Assembly (NCBI RefSeq): GCF_900103345.1
Contig: NZ_LT629702.1
Coordinates: 2,852,001-2,916,000 of the forward strand
Origin: Pseudomonas azotoformans
GTDB taxonomy: Bacteria > Pseudomonadota > Gammaproteobacteria > Pseudomonadales > Pseudomonadaceae
Reading direction: 5' to 3'
DNA length: 64,000 bases
Shown here in pieces: positions 9,138-17,564 of this stretch; positions within the stretch are counted from its first letter, which is position 1; each line of letters begins with the position of its first letter. The notes under the pieces were generated by a model. The model saw only the letters and a program-made list of their open reading frames with translations. It ran no database searches and was not told the origin of the DNA. A program made the translations under genes and the position numbers.

Positions 9138-11267
9138 TCAGCCGTTGGGCCCTACTGTCGCGACGATAGTCACTTGCTTGTTGTCAGGAATTTCCTGATA
9201 AGCCAAAACGTGCAAATTCGGTACTGCCAGGCGCCCAAACCGCGACAACATCGCCCGGACCGGGCCTGCCACCAGCAGGATCACCGGTTGGCCTTGCATT
9301 TCCTGGCGCTGCGCGGCGTCGATCAACGAACGCTGCAGCTTCTCGGCCATGCTTGGCTCCAGCAGAACGCCCTCTTCCTGGCCCTGTCCTGCCTTCTGAA
9401 TACTATTGAGCAATATTTGTTCCAACCTTGGTTCCAAGGTGATCACAGGCAGCTCGGAGTCAAGCCCTACAATGCTTTGCACGATTGCGCGCGACAATCC
9501 GACGCGCACCGCGGCCACCAGGGCGGCAGTATCTTGACTCTTGGCGGCATTGTTGGCGATAGCCTCGGCAATGCTGCGAATGTCGCGCACCGGCACCTGT
9601 TCGGCCAGCAGCGCCTGCAATACCTTGAGCAACTGCGACAGCGACAGGATGCCCGGCACCAGCTCTTCGGCGAGTTTTGGCGAGGCTTTGCCGAGCAAAC
9701 CCATCAATTGCTGGACTTCTTCGTGGCCGATCAGCTCGTGGGAGTGCTTGTAGAGGATCTGGTTGAGGTGGGTAGCAACCACGGTGCTGGCGTCCACCAC
9801 GGTGTAACCCAGGGACTGCGCCTGGCTGCGCTGGCTGATTTCGATCCACACCGCGTCCAGGCCAAAAGCCGGATCTTTGGCGGTAATGCCGTTGAGACTG
9901 CCGAACACCTGCCCCGGGTTGATCGCCAGTTCGCGGTCCGGGTAGATCTCGGCTTCGGCCAGGATCACGCCCATCAGGGTCAGGCGGTAGGCGCTGGGCG
10001 CCAGGTCCAGGTTGTCGCGGATATGCACGGTGGGCATCAGGAAGCCCAGGTCCTGGGACAGCTTCTTGCGCACGCCCTTGATCCGCGCGAGCAGCTGGCC
10101 ACCCTGGTTGCGGTCTACCAGCGGAATGAGGCGGTAGCCGACTTCCAGGCCGATCATGTCGATCGGTGTCACGTCATCCCAGCCCAGCTCCTTGGTTTCC
10201 TGGGCGCGGGCCGGGGATGGCAGCAGTTCCTGCTGGCGTGCAATCTCCTGCTGGGCCTGGACCTTGACCGCATTCTGCTTTTTCCAGAACAGGTAGGCAC
10301 CGCCCGCCGCCATGGCCGCCATGCTCAGGAAGGACACGTGGGGCATGCCCGGCACGATGCCCATGATCGCCATGATGCCCGCCGCCACGGCCAGGGCCTT
10401 GGGCGAGGCAAACATTTGCCGGCTGATCTGCTTGCCCATGTCTTCGGAGCCCGACGCACGGGTCACCATGATCGCCGCTGCTGTGGATAACAACAGTGAT
10501 GGCAATTGCGCCACTAAACCGTCACCGATGGTCAGCAAGGCGTACACCTTGCCCGCATCGCTGAAGGTCATGCCGTGCTGGAACATGCCGACCGCCACGC
10601 CGCCGATCAGGTTGATGAACAGAATCAGCAGGCCGGCAATGGCATCACCGCGCACGAACTTGCTGGCACCGTCCATGGAACCGTAGAACTCGGCCTCCTG
10701 GGCCACTTCCAGACGGCGGGCCTTGGCTTGGTTCTGGTCGATCAGGCCGGCGTTGAGGTCGGCGTCGATCGCCATTTGCTTACCGGGCATGGCGTCGAGG
10801 GTAAACCGCGCGCTCACCTCGGAAATCCGCCCGGCGCCCTTGGTCACCACCACGAAGTTGATGATCATCAGGATCGCGAACACCACGATACCGACCACAT
10901 AGTTACCGCCGATCACCACCTCGCCAAAGGCCTGGATCACCTTGCCGGCGGCGGCGTGGCCGTCCTGGCCGTGCAGCATCACCACGCGGGTCGACGCCAC
11001 GTTCAGCGCCAGGCGCAGCAAGGTGGCGACCAGCAGGATGGTCGGGAACACCGCGAAGTCCAGCGGCCGCAGGGCGTACACACAGACCAGCAGCACCACG
11101 ACGGACAGGGCAATGTTGAAGGTAAAGAACACGTCCAGCAGGAACGGCGGCATCGGCAACATCATCATTGCCAGCATCACCAGCAACAACAACGGCACAC
11201 CCAGATTGCCCCGCGAGAGGTCAGTCAGGGTGCTGCGCGCCGTGCCGAGCATTTGAGAGCGATCCAC
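9138..11267 (-). CDS. flhA: FlhA, flagellar type III export gate protein
   Basis: This 709-residue inner-membrane protein forms the nonameric export gate. The N-terminal half shows repeated hydrophobic helices (LGVPLLLLVMLAMMMLP onward); the C-terminal half is the cytosolic chaperone/substrate docking domain. GTG at 11267 (VDRSQMLGTARS) is chosen because GAGGAA stands 5-6 nt upstream and length matches relatives; upstream extension lacks a ribosome site. A sigma-54 promoter precedes it at 11330-11345. It heads the flhA-flhF-fleN-fliA series. Confidence 0.96.
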   Translation of the reverse strand: MDRSQMLGTARSTLTDLSRGNLGVPLLLLVMLAMMMLPMPPFLLDVFFTFNIALSVVVLLVCVYALRPLDFAVFPTILLVATLLRLALNVASTRVVMLHGQDGHAAAGKVIQAFGEVVIGGNYVVGIVVFAILMIINFVVVTKGAGRISEVSARFTLDAMPGKQMAIDADLNAGLIDQNQAKARRLEVAQEAEFYGSMDGASKFVRGDAIAGLLILFINLIGGVAVGMFQHGMTFSDAGKVYALLTIGDGLVAQLPSLLLSTAAAIMVTRASGSEDMGKQISRQMFASPKALAVAAGIMAIMGIVPGMPHVSFLSMAAMAAGGAYLFWKKQNAVKVQAQQEIARQQELLPSPARAQETKELGWDDVTPIDMIGLEVGYRLIPLVDRNQGGQLLARIKGVRKKLSQDLGFLMPTVHIRDNLDLAPSAYRLTLMGVILAEAEIYPDRELAINPGQVFGSLNGITAKDPAFGLDAVWIEISQRSQAQSLGYTVVDASTVVATHLNQILYKHSHELIGHEEVQQLMGLLGKASPKLAEELVPGILSLSQLLKVLQALLAEQVPVRDIRSIAEAIANNAAKSQDTAALVAAVRVGLSRAIVQSIVGLDSELPVITLEPRLEQILLNSIQKAGQGQEEGVLLEPSMAEKLQRSLIDAAQRQEMQGQPVILLVAGPVRAMLSRFGRLAVPNLHVLAYQEIPDNKQVTIVATVGPNG

Positions 11268-11329
11268 CAGTATTCCTCGTGTCCTTTGAAGCAAAGTTTT
11301 GACGCGGTTGGGCGTCCTGGAGGCGGTAT

Positions 11330-11345
11330 TGCAAGAAGCCTTCCA
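11330..11345 (-). promoter_or_regulatory. sigma-54 promoter of flhA
   Basis: On the minus strand the sequence reads TGGAAGGCTTCTTGCA, with GG and GC separated by exactly 10 nt. The -24 element is 78 bp from the flhA start, within the 66-78 bp range seen for the five other candidate sigma-54 sites here. FleQ is the expected activator (known for the family). The -24 match beyond GG is weaker than at fliE. Confidence 0.6.
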
Positions 11346-11410
11346 ACTTTTGTTTTGGAACGTCGATCGCTATGGAGGCCCACGTTTTTTCGGAAAGAAC
11401 ACATTTTAAA

Positions 11411-11499
11411 TGTGGGAGGGGGCTTGCCCCCGATTGCAGCTTGCCAGACTAAGAGTCGGTGACTGACACAACGCCATCGGGGGCAAGCCCCCTCCCACA
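11411..11499. repeat. Inverted repeat (GGGGGCTTGCCCCC type)
   Basis: A 24-bp arm (TGTGGGAGGGGGCTTGCCCC plus four bases) is repeated perfectly in inverted orientation at 11476-11499. Each arm is itself palindromic around GGGGGCTTGCCCCC. It belongs to the REP-like class but differs in core from the GAGCGGGCTTGCTCGCGA repeats elsewhere in this window. It separates the divergent flhA and DUF3077-like genes. Confidence 0.85.
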
Positions 11500-11660
11500 C
11501 TTGGATGTGCGCGCAGCCGGTACTACTGGGGAAATTTCCGACAAGGTTTTGCGGTTGCCCCTAGGAAAGCCGCTCTCTAGTCTCCGTACACCGCTGCAAA
11601 CGCAGTGGACGGGCGTCGCGGCCCGGATTTTCAAAGAGCAAAAGCACTATCGCCCGCTTT

Positions 11661-11826
11661 CAGTTGACGCTTTTTTAGCGTCTACTGTGCGGCGCTATGG
11701 CGGCTGTGCGCGGGATACCTTAGGGTATGCCGGGTTGCTCCTTGACCGGTCCGCGAACCTGCGCACAGCTGTCACCCCATCGCGTCGCGGCGATCAGTGG
11801 CAGCTCCACTTTTAAGGAGCCTCACA
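11661..11826 (+). promoter_or_regulatory. Structured 5' leader with alternative anti-Shine-Dalgarno segments
   Basis: Upstream of the 80-aa gene the DNA can form several hairpins. One is GACGC/GCGTC with a T-rich loop (11666-11682). A 9-bp stem pairs GCTGTGCGC (11703-11711) with GCGCACAGC (11761-11769) and encloses an ATACC/GGTAT hairpin (11715-11728). A last hairpin pairs GCTCC (11803-11807) with GGAGC (11816-11820), which contains the Shine-Dalgarno. A second segment, GCTCCTT at 11737-11743, is fully complementary to AAGGAGC at 11814-11820. The two pairings are mutually exclusive, suggesting a translational switch. AAGGA also fits the RsmA/CsrA ANGGA core. Function is inference. Confidence 0.5.
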
Positions 11827-12069
11827 ATGATCAAACCCACCCCAAATCCCCCCATCAGCCTCTTCACCGTTGCAGACCACCTGAAAACCGAAGACCTGCT
11901 GGTCAACCTCACCGAAACCCTCGCTTCGGCCGAAGCGCTGATGAGTGACTTTGCCTTCGAGTTGGACGGGACAAAACGCGAAGGTGCACTGGGCGTAGCG
12001 CAGTTGATCGGGCTCGCGAAGCTGCTGGCCGACAGAGTACTGGAGGACAGCGAGCACTTGAGGGCCTGA
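11827..12069 (+). CDS. DUF3077/DUF6124-like small protein
   Basis: This 80-residue protein has unknown function. It starts MIKPTPNPP, a beginning shared by a Pseudomonas-specific small-protein family (DUF6124), and its remaining part (LFTVADHLKTEDLLVNLTETLASAEAL onward, split here) reads like the DUF3077 helical segment. It would be a short version lacking the middle part of longer members. The start follows AAGGAG by 7 nt and this ribosome site is within a hairpin. It is the only plus-strand gene inside the flagellar locus and is convergent with the cold-shock gene. Confidence 0.8.
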   Translation: MIKPTPNPPISLFTVADHLKTEDLLVNLTETLASAEALMSDFAFELDGTKREGALGVAQLIGLAKLLADRVLEDSEHLRA

Positions 12070-12075
12070 TGGCGG

Positions 12076-12105
12076 ATCGTTCCTGCACTACCCTGCGGGA
12101 ACGAT
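12076..12105. terminator. Hairpin between convergent genes
   Basis: ATCGTTCCTGC and GCGGGAACGAT form an 11-bp stem with one wobble pair and an 8-nt loop. It lies between the stop of the DUF3077-like gene and the stop of the cold-shock gene, so it may end transcription from both sides. No clear T-run follows on either strand. Confidence 0.5.
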
Positions 12106-12314
12106 TATGACACTGATAGGATGCGGACGTTTTCAGCCTGACCGCCTTTGGGTCCTTGGGCTAAATCGAATTCAACTTTTTGATGTTCTTCAAGCGTCTT
12201 GAAACCGTCGCTCTTGATAGCCGAATAATGGACAAAAACATCACCGCCATCGTCTTGAGTGATGAACCCGTAACCCTTCTCCGCGTTAAACCACTTCACC
12301 GTGCCTGTTGCCAT
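12105..12314 (-). CDS. Cold-shock protein, CspA family
   Basis: This 69-residue single cold-shock domain is a nucleic-acid chaperone. RNP1 (KGYGFI) and RNP2 (VFVHY) motifs are intact after the opening [16 protein letters not shown]. The length is normal for the family. It follows the 72-residue cold-shock-like gene by 18 bp, so the two are probably cotranscribed. Which Csp paralogue it is cannot be decided from sequence alone. Confidence 0.95.
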   Translation of the reverse strand: MATGTVKWFNAEKGYGFITQDDGGDVFVHYSAIKSDGFKTLEEHQKVEFDLAQGPKGGQAENVRILSVS

Positions 12315-12332
12315 TACCGTTCTCCTGATATC

Positions 12333-12551
12333 TCACTCAAGGACTTGCTGGATGACCCTGACATCGGAGGCAAAGACGCCGTCAGGTCGATGGATCCTCT
12401 GAAACGCAACCTGCATACCCACTGCAAGCCGGACGCCGCGCGAACCAATGAGGTCCACTGGAACCGCCTCGCCGCCCACGACAATCAAACCCTTTCCAGT
12501 TGCCTGGTCATAGGATGTGACGATGCCTCTGATAACCCGATTCAAAACCAC
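12333..12551 (-). CDS. Cold-shock-domain-like hypothetical protein
   Basis: This 72-residue protein starts MVLNRVIRGIVTSYDQATGKGLIVV and has the strand pattern of an OB fold. GIVTSYDQATGKGLI aligns by eye with [15 protein letters not shown] of cold-shock proteins, but the aromatic RNP1 residues are replaced and RNP2 is not recognisable. The C-terminal FASDVRVI resembles the AxNVR ending of Csp proteins. It directly precedes a true csp gene. A divergent cold-shock-domain paralogue without the aromatic RNA-binding face is the best guess. Confidence 0.7.
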   Translation of the reverse strand: MVLNRVIRGIVTSYDQATGKGLIVVGGEAVPVDLIGSRGVRLAVGMQVAFQRIHRPDGVFASDVRVIQQVLE

Positions 12552-12621
12552 TCTCCCTGCATCTCGTTTACAGCCTGCGCGCAGTACTTACGGCAATAGA
12601 ACCGCGAGCAGCGCTGCCTGG

Positions 12622-12644
12622 CTACTGTCAAGTTTGACAGGTAG
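12622..12644. other. Inverted repeat between flhB and the cold-shock-like gene
   Basis: CTGTCAA and TTGACAG form a perfect 7-bp dyad with a 2-nt centre (12625-12640), extended by CTAC/GTAG with one bulged base. It lies 41 bp beyond the flhB stop and about 75 bp upstream of the 72-aa gene. It could act as a terminator or an operator; no T-run is visible. Confidence 0.4.
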
Positions 12645-12684
12645 ACGCCAGTTATCGACGAGTGGTAAAGAGGGCGGTGCGGCG

Positions 12685-13821
12685 TCAGGAATCGCGGCGC
12701 AAATCCGGCGGAATCGGCAGATCCTTGAGCGGATCCGGCCGCTTGCCCTTGCCCGCACGGTACTGGCGAATCTGATAGACGTACGCCAGTACCTGGGCCA
12801 CGGCCAGGTACAGCCCGGCGGGGATTTCCTGGTCGAGGTCGGTGGAATAGAAGATCGACCGCGCCAATTCCGGCGACTCCAGCAGCAGGATGTCGTTGGC
12901 CACCGCAATTTCGCGGATCTTCAAGGCGGTAAAGTCGCTGCCCTTGGCCAGCAGCATCGGCGCGCCGCCCTTCTCCGGGTCGTACTTGAGGGCCACGGCG
13001 TAGTGGGTCGGGTTGGTGATGACCACGTCGGCGTCGGGCACCGAGGCCATCATCTTGCGCTGGGACATCTCGCGCTGCAGTTGGCGAATACGCTGCTTGA
13101 CCTCGGGGCGCCCCTCCTGGTCCTTGTGCTCGTCGCGCACTTCCTGCTTGGTCATCAGCAGTTTCTTGTGGCTTTCCCACAGCTGGATCGGCGCATCCAC
13201 CGCCGCGATGATGATCAACCCGGCCGCCATCCACAGCGCACTCCAGCCCACCACCTGCACGCTGTGGATGATCGCCGACTCCAGCGGTTCATGGGCGATG
13301 CGCAGCAGGTCGTCAATGTCGGACGACAACACCATCAGCGCCACGAACAGGATCAGGATGAACTTGGCCAACGCCTTGAGCAGCTCCACCAGGGCCTTGG
13401 TGGAGAACATGCGCTTGAGCCCGGCGCCAGGGTTCATGCGGCTGAACTTGGGCGCCATGCTGCCGGCGGCGAACAGCCAGCCGCCCAGGGCGACCGGGCC
13501 GATCAGTGCGGCGAGCAGCAAGGTGATCAGGATCGGCTGCACCGCCAGGATCGCAATCTTGCCCGAGTGCAGCAGGTACTGGCCCATGGCATCAGGGTTG
13601 AGCAGCACCTCGCGGGGCAAGGCGAAGTTGTGTTTCATCAACTCCATCAGGTCCAGTGCCAGGCCGCCGCCGTAGATCAGCAACGCGCCGGCGCCGGCCA
13701 TCATTGTGGCGACGGTATTGAGCTCTTTTGAGCGGGCAATCTCGCCCTTTTCCCTGGAGTCCTTTTTACGTTTCTCCGTGGGGTCTTCTGTTTTGTCCTG
13801 ACCACTCTCGCTCTCGGCCAT
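12685..13821 (-). CDS. flhB: FlhB, flagellar type III export switch protein
   Basis: This 378-residue protein switches export from hook to filament substrates. Four hydrophobic helices occupy the first two-thirds after a highly charged N-terminus (MAESESGQDKTEDPTEKRKK). The autocleavage motif NPTH is intact in VVITNPTHYAVAL. The C-terminal domain extends to a proline-rich end. It begins 3 bp after fliR in the fliL-M-N-O-P-Q-R-flhB run and is the last gene of that run. Confidence 0.97.
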   Translation of the reverse strand: MAESESGQDKTEDPTEKRKKDSREKGEIARSKELNTVATMMAGAGALLIYGGGLALDLMELMKHNFALPREVLLNPDAMGQYLLHSGKIAILAVQPILITLLLAALIGPVALGGWLFAAGSMAPKFSRMNPGAGLKRMFSTKALVELLKALAKFILILFVALMVLSSDIDDLLRIAHEPLESAIIHSVQVVGWSALWMAAGLIIIAAVDAPIQLWESHKKLLMTKQEVRDEHKDQEGRPEVKQRIRQLQREMSQRKMMASVPDADVVITNPTHYAVALKYDPEKGGAPMLLAKGSDFTALKIREIAVANDILLLESPELARSIFYSTDLDQEIPAGLYLAVAQVLAYVYQIRQYRAGKGKRPDPLKDLPIPPDLRRDS

Positions 13822-13824
13822 GGC

Positions 13825-14610
13825 TCAGCGCGCCCGTGCCAGATCACGTAAGAACTGCAGGGCGTCGGTCGCCAGCGGTTGATACTGATTCAGAATGTCG
13901 GCCAGGCCGATCCAGAAAATCCCCATGCCCAACACCAGGGTCAACGGGAAACCAATCGAGAAGATGTTCAATTGCGGCGCCGCGCGGGTCATCACCCCAA
14001 AGGCGATGTTGACCACCAGCAACGCGGTGATCGCCGGCAGCACCAGCAACAGCGAAGCGCCCAATACCCAACCGAGGCGTCCGACGATCTCCCAGAAGTG
14101 ATTGACCACCAGCCCCGAACCCACCGGCAAGGTGGTGAAGCTTTCGGTCATCACCTCGAACGCCACCAGATGGCCGTTCATGGCCAGGAACAGCAAGGTC
14201 ACCAGCATGGTCAGGAACTGCCCGATCACCGCCGCCGACACACCGTTGGTGGGGTCGACCATCGAGGCGAAGCCCATGCCCATCTGGATCGAGATGATTT
14301 GCCCGGCGATCACAAAGGCCTGGAAAAACAGCGTGAGGGAAAAGCCCATCAGCGCGCCGATCAGGATCTGTTCGGCAATCAGCAGCAACGCACTGAGATC
14401 GATAGCGTTGACCGGCGGCATCGGCGGCAACCCGGGCACGATCACCACGGTAATCGCCACCGCAAAGTACAGGCGTACGCGGCGCGGTACGAGTGTGGTG
14501 CCGAACACCGGCATGGCCATGAGCATGGCCGTCACCCGGAACAGCGGCAGGATGAAGGACGCCACCCAGGTGCTGATCTGGGTGTCGGTCAACGCCAGCA
14601 AGGACTGCAT
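13825..14610 (-). CDS. fliR: FliR, flagellar export gate membrane protein
   Basis: This 261-residue, multi-helix inner-membrane protein is part of the FliPQR export gate. Hydrophobic segments run through the entire length; PVFGTTLVPRRVRL and MGFASMVDPTNG are typical family blocks. It lies 4 bp after fliQ and 3 bp before flhB. Confidence 0.96.
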   Translation of the reverse strand: MQSLLALTDTQISTWVASFILPLFRVTAMLMAMPVFGTTLVPRRVRLYFAVAITVVIVPGLPPMPPVNAIDLSALLLIAEQILIGALMGFSLTLFFQAFVIAGQIISIQMGMGFASMVDPTNGVSAAVIGQFLTMLVTLLFLAMNGHLVAFEVMTESFTTLPVGSGLVVNHFWEIVGRLGWVLGASLLLVLPAITALLVVNIAFGVMTRAAPQLNIFSIGFPLTLVLGMGIFWIGLADILNQYQPLATDALQFLRDLARAR

Positions 14611-14614
14611 CGGG

Positions 14615-14884
14615 TCAGCCGATCAACTGCGGAATACTGCCGTACAACTGCAGGATGTATTCCATGAAGGTCTGCACCAGCCACGGGCCAGCGACGATCA
14701 GGGTGACCAGCATCACCAGCAGGCGCGGCAGGAAGCTCAAGGTCTGTTCGTTGATCTGGGTCGCGGCCTGGAACATCGCCACCAGCAGGCCCACCAACAG
14801 GCTCGGCACCACCAGCACGGCGACCATCATGGTGGTCAGCCACAGCGCTTCACGGAACAGGTCGACGGCTACTTCTGGCGTCAT
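14615..14884 (-). CDS. fliQ: FliQ, flagellar export gate membrane protein
   Basis: This 89-residue protein has two hydrophobic helical hairpin segments (LTTMMVAVLVVPSLLVGL and RLLVMLVTLIVAGPWLV), the family pattern. The motif FQAATQINEQTL between them is diagnostic. The start MTPEVAVDLFREAL gives the usual length. It lies 4 bp after fliP. Confidence 0.97.
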   Translation of the reverse strand: MTPEVAVDLFREALWLTTMMVAVLVVPSLLVGLLVAMFQAATQINEQTLSFLPRLLVMLVTLIVAGPWLVQTFMEYILQLYGSIPQLIG

Positions 14885-14888
14885 CGCG

Positions 14889-15632
14889 CTATACCCCGCC
14901 GAAACTGCCGGCCAGGGTGCCGATAATCAGCGCCCAGCCGTCCACCAGCACAAACAGCATGATCTTGAACGGCAGCGAGATGATCAGTGGCGACAGCATC
15001 ATCATACCCATGGCCATCAGCACGCTCGCCACCACCAAGTCGATGATCAGGAACGGGATAAAGATCATGAAGCCGATCTGGAACGCGGTCTTCAACTCGG
15101 ACGTGACGAACGCCGGCACCAGGATGGTCAACGGCGCCTGGTCCGGGGTCGCGATGTCGGTGCGCTTGGACAAGCGCATGAACAGCTCAAGGTCGCTGGA
15201 GCGGGTCTGCGACAGCATGAAATCCTTGATCGGGCCCTGGGCCTTGTCGATCGCGTCCTGGGCGGTCATTTTCTCCGCCAGGTAGGGCTGCAGGGCTTGC
15301 TGGTTCACCTTGTCGAACACCGGCGCCATGATGAACAGCGTCAGGAACAGGGCCATGCCGGTGAGAATCTGGTTCGACGGCGTCTGCTGCAGGCCCAGGG
15401 CCTGGCGCAGGATCGAGAACACGATGATGATCCGCGTGAAGCTGGTCATCAGCATGACGAACGCCGGGATGAAGCTCAGCGCGGTCATGATCAGCAGGAT
15501 CTGCAGGCTGACCGAATACTCCTGCGCGCCCGCTGCGTTGGTCCCCAGCGTAATGGCCGGGATCGACAACGGGTCGGCGCCGAACGCCAATGGCGCGGCC
15601 AGCAACAGCATGAGCGTCAATAAAACGCGCAT
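14889..15632 (-). CDS. fliP: FliP, flagellar export gate membrane protein
   Basis: This 247-residue protein is the core of the FliPQR export gate. It carries a cleavable signal peptide ([19 protein letters not shown]), as expected for FliP, and four later membrane segments. [19 protein letters not shown] is a typical family block. Its ATG overlaps the fliO stop by one base (TAATG). Confidence 0.97.
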   Translation of the reverse strand: MRVLLTLMLLLAAPLAFGADPLSIPAITLGTNAAGAQEYSVSLQILLIMTALSFIPAFVMLMTSFTRIIIVFSILRQALGLQQTPSNQILTGMALFLTLFIMAPVFDKVNQQALQPYLAEKMTAQDAIDKAQGPIKDFMLSQTRSSDLELFMRLSKRTDIATPDQAPLTILVPAFVTSELKTAFQIGFMIFIPFLIIDLVVASVLMAMGMMMLSPLIISLPFKIMLFVLVDGWALIIGTLAGSFGGV

Positions 15633-16075
15633 TACTTCTTATCCTTCTGATCCTTGCCCAGCAACTCCATCAGGCGCTGGGCGAATTCTGGCGTGGCGGA
15701 CTGGCTCTGATCCACGCTCACCGGGGTCTTGAGCACGTGCAACGGGGTGATGCGGCCAGGAGTGATGCCCAGCAGGATCTGCTCCTCGCCCACCTGCACC
15801 AGCACCAGCCGATCACGCGGGCCGAGGGCGCGCGAACCGATCATCTCGATCACCTGGCCGTTGCCCGGCCCTACCCGCTGCACGCGGCGCATCAGCCAGG
15901 CCAGCACGAAAATCAGCCCGACCACCAGCAACAGGCCCAGCACCAACTGGGTCAATTGCCCGCCGATGCCACTGCTCACCACCGGTGCGGCTACCGCTGT
16001 CGCTTGCGCGGCCGGCTCAGCCGCGAGGGCGCTCAATGGCAGCGCCAGAAACAGTCCCGCCATCGAATACTTCAT
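15632..16075 (-). CDS. fliO: FliO, flagellar export gate assembly protein
   Basis: This 147-residue protein helps assemble the FliP ring. It shows an N-terminal signal-like segment, a second hydrophobic helix ([21 protein letters not shown]) and a cytoplasmic domain with [20 protein letters not shown]. It is the least conserved gene of the fliL-flhB run, and position between fliN and fliP supports the call. Confidence 0.93.
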   Translation of the reverse strand: MKYSMAGLFLALPLSALAAEPAAQATAVAAPVVSSGIGGQLTQLVLGLLLVVGLIFVLAWLMRRVQRVGPGNGQVIEMIGSRALGPRDRLVLVQVGEEQILLGITPGRITPLHVLKTPVSVDQSQSATPEFAQRLMELLGKDQKDKK

Positions 16076-16076
16076 A

Positions 16077-16544
16077 TCAGCGCAACTTCTTGATGCGTTC
16101 GCTCGGGCTGATCACGTCGGTCAGGCGGATGCCGAACTTTTCGTTGACCACCACCACTTCGCCGTGGGCGATCAGGGTGCCGTTGACCAGCACATCCAGC
16201 GGCTCGCCGGCCAGGCGGTCGAGCTCGATCACCGAACCCTGGTTGAGTTGCAGCAGGTTGCGGATGTTGATTTCAGTGCTGCCGACTTCCATGGAAATCG
16301 ATACCGGGATATCGAGGATCACATCCAGGTTCGGGCCATCGAGGGACACCGGCTCGTTGTTTTTCGGCACGCTGCCGAACTCTTCCATGGGCAGGCGGTT
16401 GCCGGCCGGGGCGGTGGCGGCGTCAGCGGCCAGCAGCGCGTCGATATCGTCCTGGCCAACATCGCCGGTTTCTTCCAGGGCAGCCGCCCATTCGTCAGCC
16501 AGGGCCTGGTCTTCGGCGGAAGTGTTTTCGTGTTCGGTAGCCAT
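16077..16544 (-). CDS. fliN: FliN, flagellar C-ring switch protein
   Basis: This 155-residue protein forms the lower C-ring and docks FliH. The C-terminal SpoA (surface-presentation) domain starts near residue 75 with LDVILDIPVSISMEVG and ends in SERIKKLR. An N-terminal extension holds GQDDIDALL (residues 30-38), resembling the FliM CheY-binding motif. ATG at 16544 (MATEHENTSAE) is chosen over one seven codons upstream because it matches the family start. It lies 42 bp after fliM. Confidence 0.96.
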   Translation of the reverse strand: MATEHENTSAEDQALADEWAAALEETGDVGQDDIDALLAADAATAPAGNRLPMEEFGSVPKNNEPVSLDGPNLDVILDIPVSISMEVGSTEINIRNLLQLNQGSVIELDRLAGEPLDVLVNGTLIAHGEVVVVNEKFGIRLTDVISPSERIKKLR

Positions 16545-16586
16545 TACATGTCCTCGGCGGAGCAAACATTCATAAATAGGAGTGAA

Positions 16587-17555
16587 TCAGCGGCGGTTGA
16601 TCGGCTCGACCACCTGCAGCGCCAGGTTGCCCTTGTGGGAACCGAGCTTGACCTTGAATGACGGCACGCCGTTGGCGCGCATGATCATTTCTTCCGGCAA
16701 TTCGACCGGGATGATGTCCCCCGGCTGCATGTGCAAAATATCGCGCAGGCGCAGCTGACGACGGGCCACGGTGGCGCTCAGCGGTACGTCGACGTCCAGC
16801 AGGTCTTCGCGCAGGGCCTTGACCCAGCGTTCGTCCTGGTCGTCCAGGTCGGACTGGAAACCGGCGTCGAGCATCTCGCGCACCGGTTCGATCATCGAGT
16901 ACGGCATGGTCACGTGCAGGTCGCCGCCACCGCCATCGAGTTCGATGTGGAAGGTCGACACCACAATGGCTTCGCTAGGGCCGACGATGTTGGCCATGGC
17001 CGGGTTCACTTCGGAGTTGATGTACTCGAAGTTGACTTCCATGATCGCCTGCCAGGCTTCCTTCAAGTCAATGAAGGCCTGCTCCAGCACCATGCGCACC
17101 ACCCGCAACTCGGTGGGGGTGAACTCACGGCCTTCGATCTTGGCGTGGCGGCCGTCGCCGCCGAAGAAGTTGTCCACCAGCTTGAACACCAGTTTGGCGT
17201 CGAGGATGAACAGCGCGGTGCCGCGCAGTGGCTTGATCTTGACCAGGTTGAGGCTGGTGGGCACGTACAGCGAGTGCACGTACTCGCCGAACTTCATCAC
17301 CTGCACGCCACCTACCGCCACGTCCGCCGAACGGCGCAGCATGTTGAACATGCTGATGCGGGTATAGCGGGCGAAACGTTCGTTGATCATCTCCAGGGTC
17401 GGCATGCGTCCGCGGACGATACGATCCTGGCTGGTGAGGTCATAACTTTTGACGCTGCCGGGCTCGGCAGCCATTTCGGTCTGTACCAGACCATCGTCGA
17501 CGCCATGCAGCAGCGCGTCGATTTCATCCTGGGACAGCAGGTCTTGCACGGCCAT
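16587..17555 (-). CDS. fliM: FliM, flagellar switch protein
   Basis: This 322-residue C-ring protein receives CheY-P and changes rotation. The N-terminal CheY-binding peptide is seen as LSQDEIDALL (residues 7-16). A CheC-like middle domain with LEMINERFARYTRISMFNML and a C-terminal SpoA domain (VELPEEMIMRANGVPSFKVK) follow. It begins 9 bp after fliL. All family parts are complete. Confidence 0.97.
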   Translation of the reverse strand: MAVQDLLSQDEIDALLHGVDDGLVQTEMAAEPGSVKSYDLTSQDRIVRGRMPTLEMINERFARYTRISMFNMLRRSADVAVGGVQVMKFGEYVHSLYVPTSLNLVKIKPLRGTALFILDAKLVFKLVDNFFGGDGRHAKIEGREFTPTELRVVRMVLEQAFIDLKEAWQAIMEVNFEYINSEVNPAMANIVGPSEAIVVSTFHIELDGGGGDLHVTMPYSMIEPVREMLDAGFQSDLDDQDERWVKALREDLLDVDVPLSATVARRQLRLRDILHMQPGDIIPVELPEEMIMRANGVPSFKVKLGSHKGNLALQVVEPINRR

Positions 17556-17564
17556 GTCGTGATC

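Noticed and set aside
7794..10490. Plus-strand frame of about 900 codons opposite flhF and flhA
   Set aside because: Same artefact; both genes beneath are complete and recognisable, and its amino acid composition is not protein-like.
11459..11815. 118-codon frame upstream of the DUF3077-like gene
   Set aside because: It covers the REP-like repeat and the structured leader and has no plausible start signal; the leader interpretation explains the region better.
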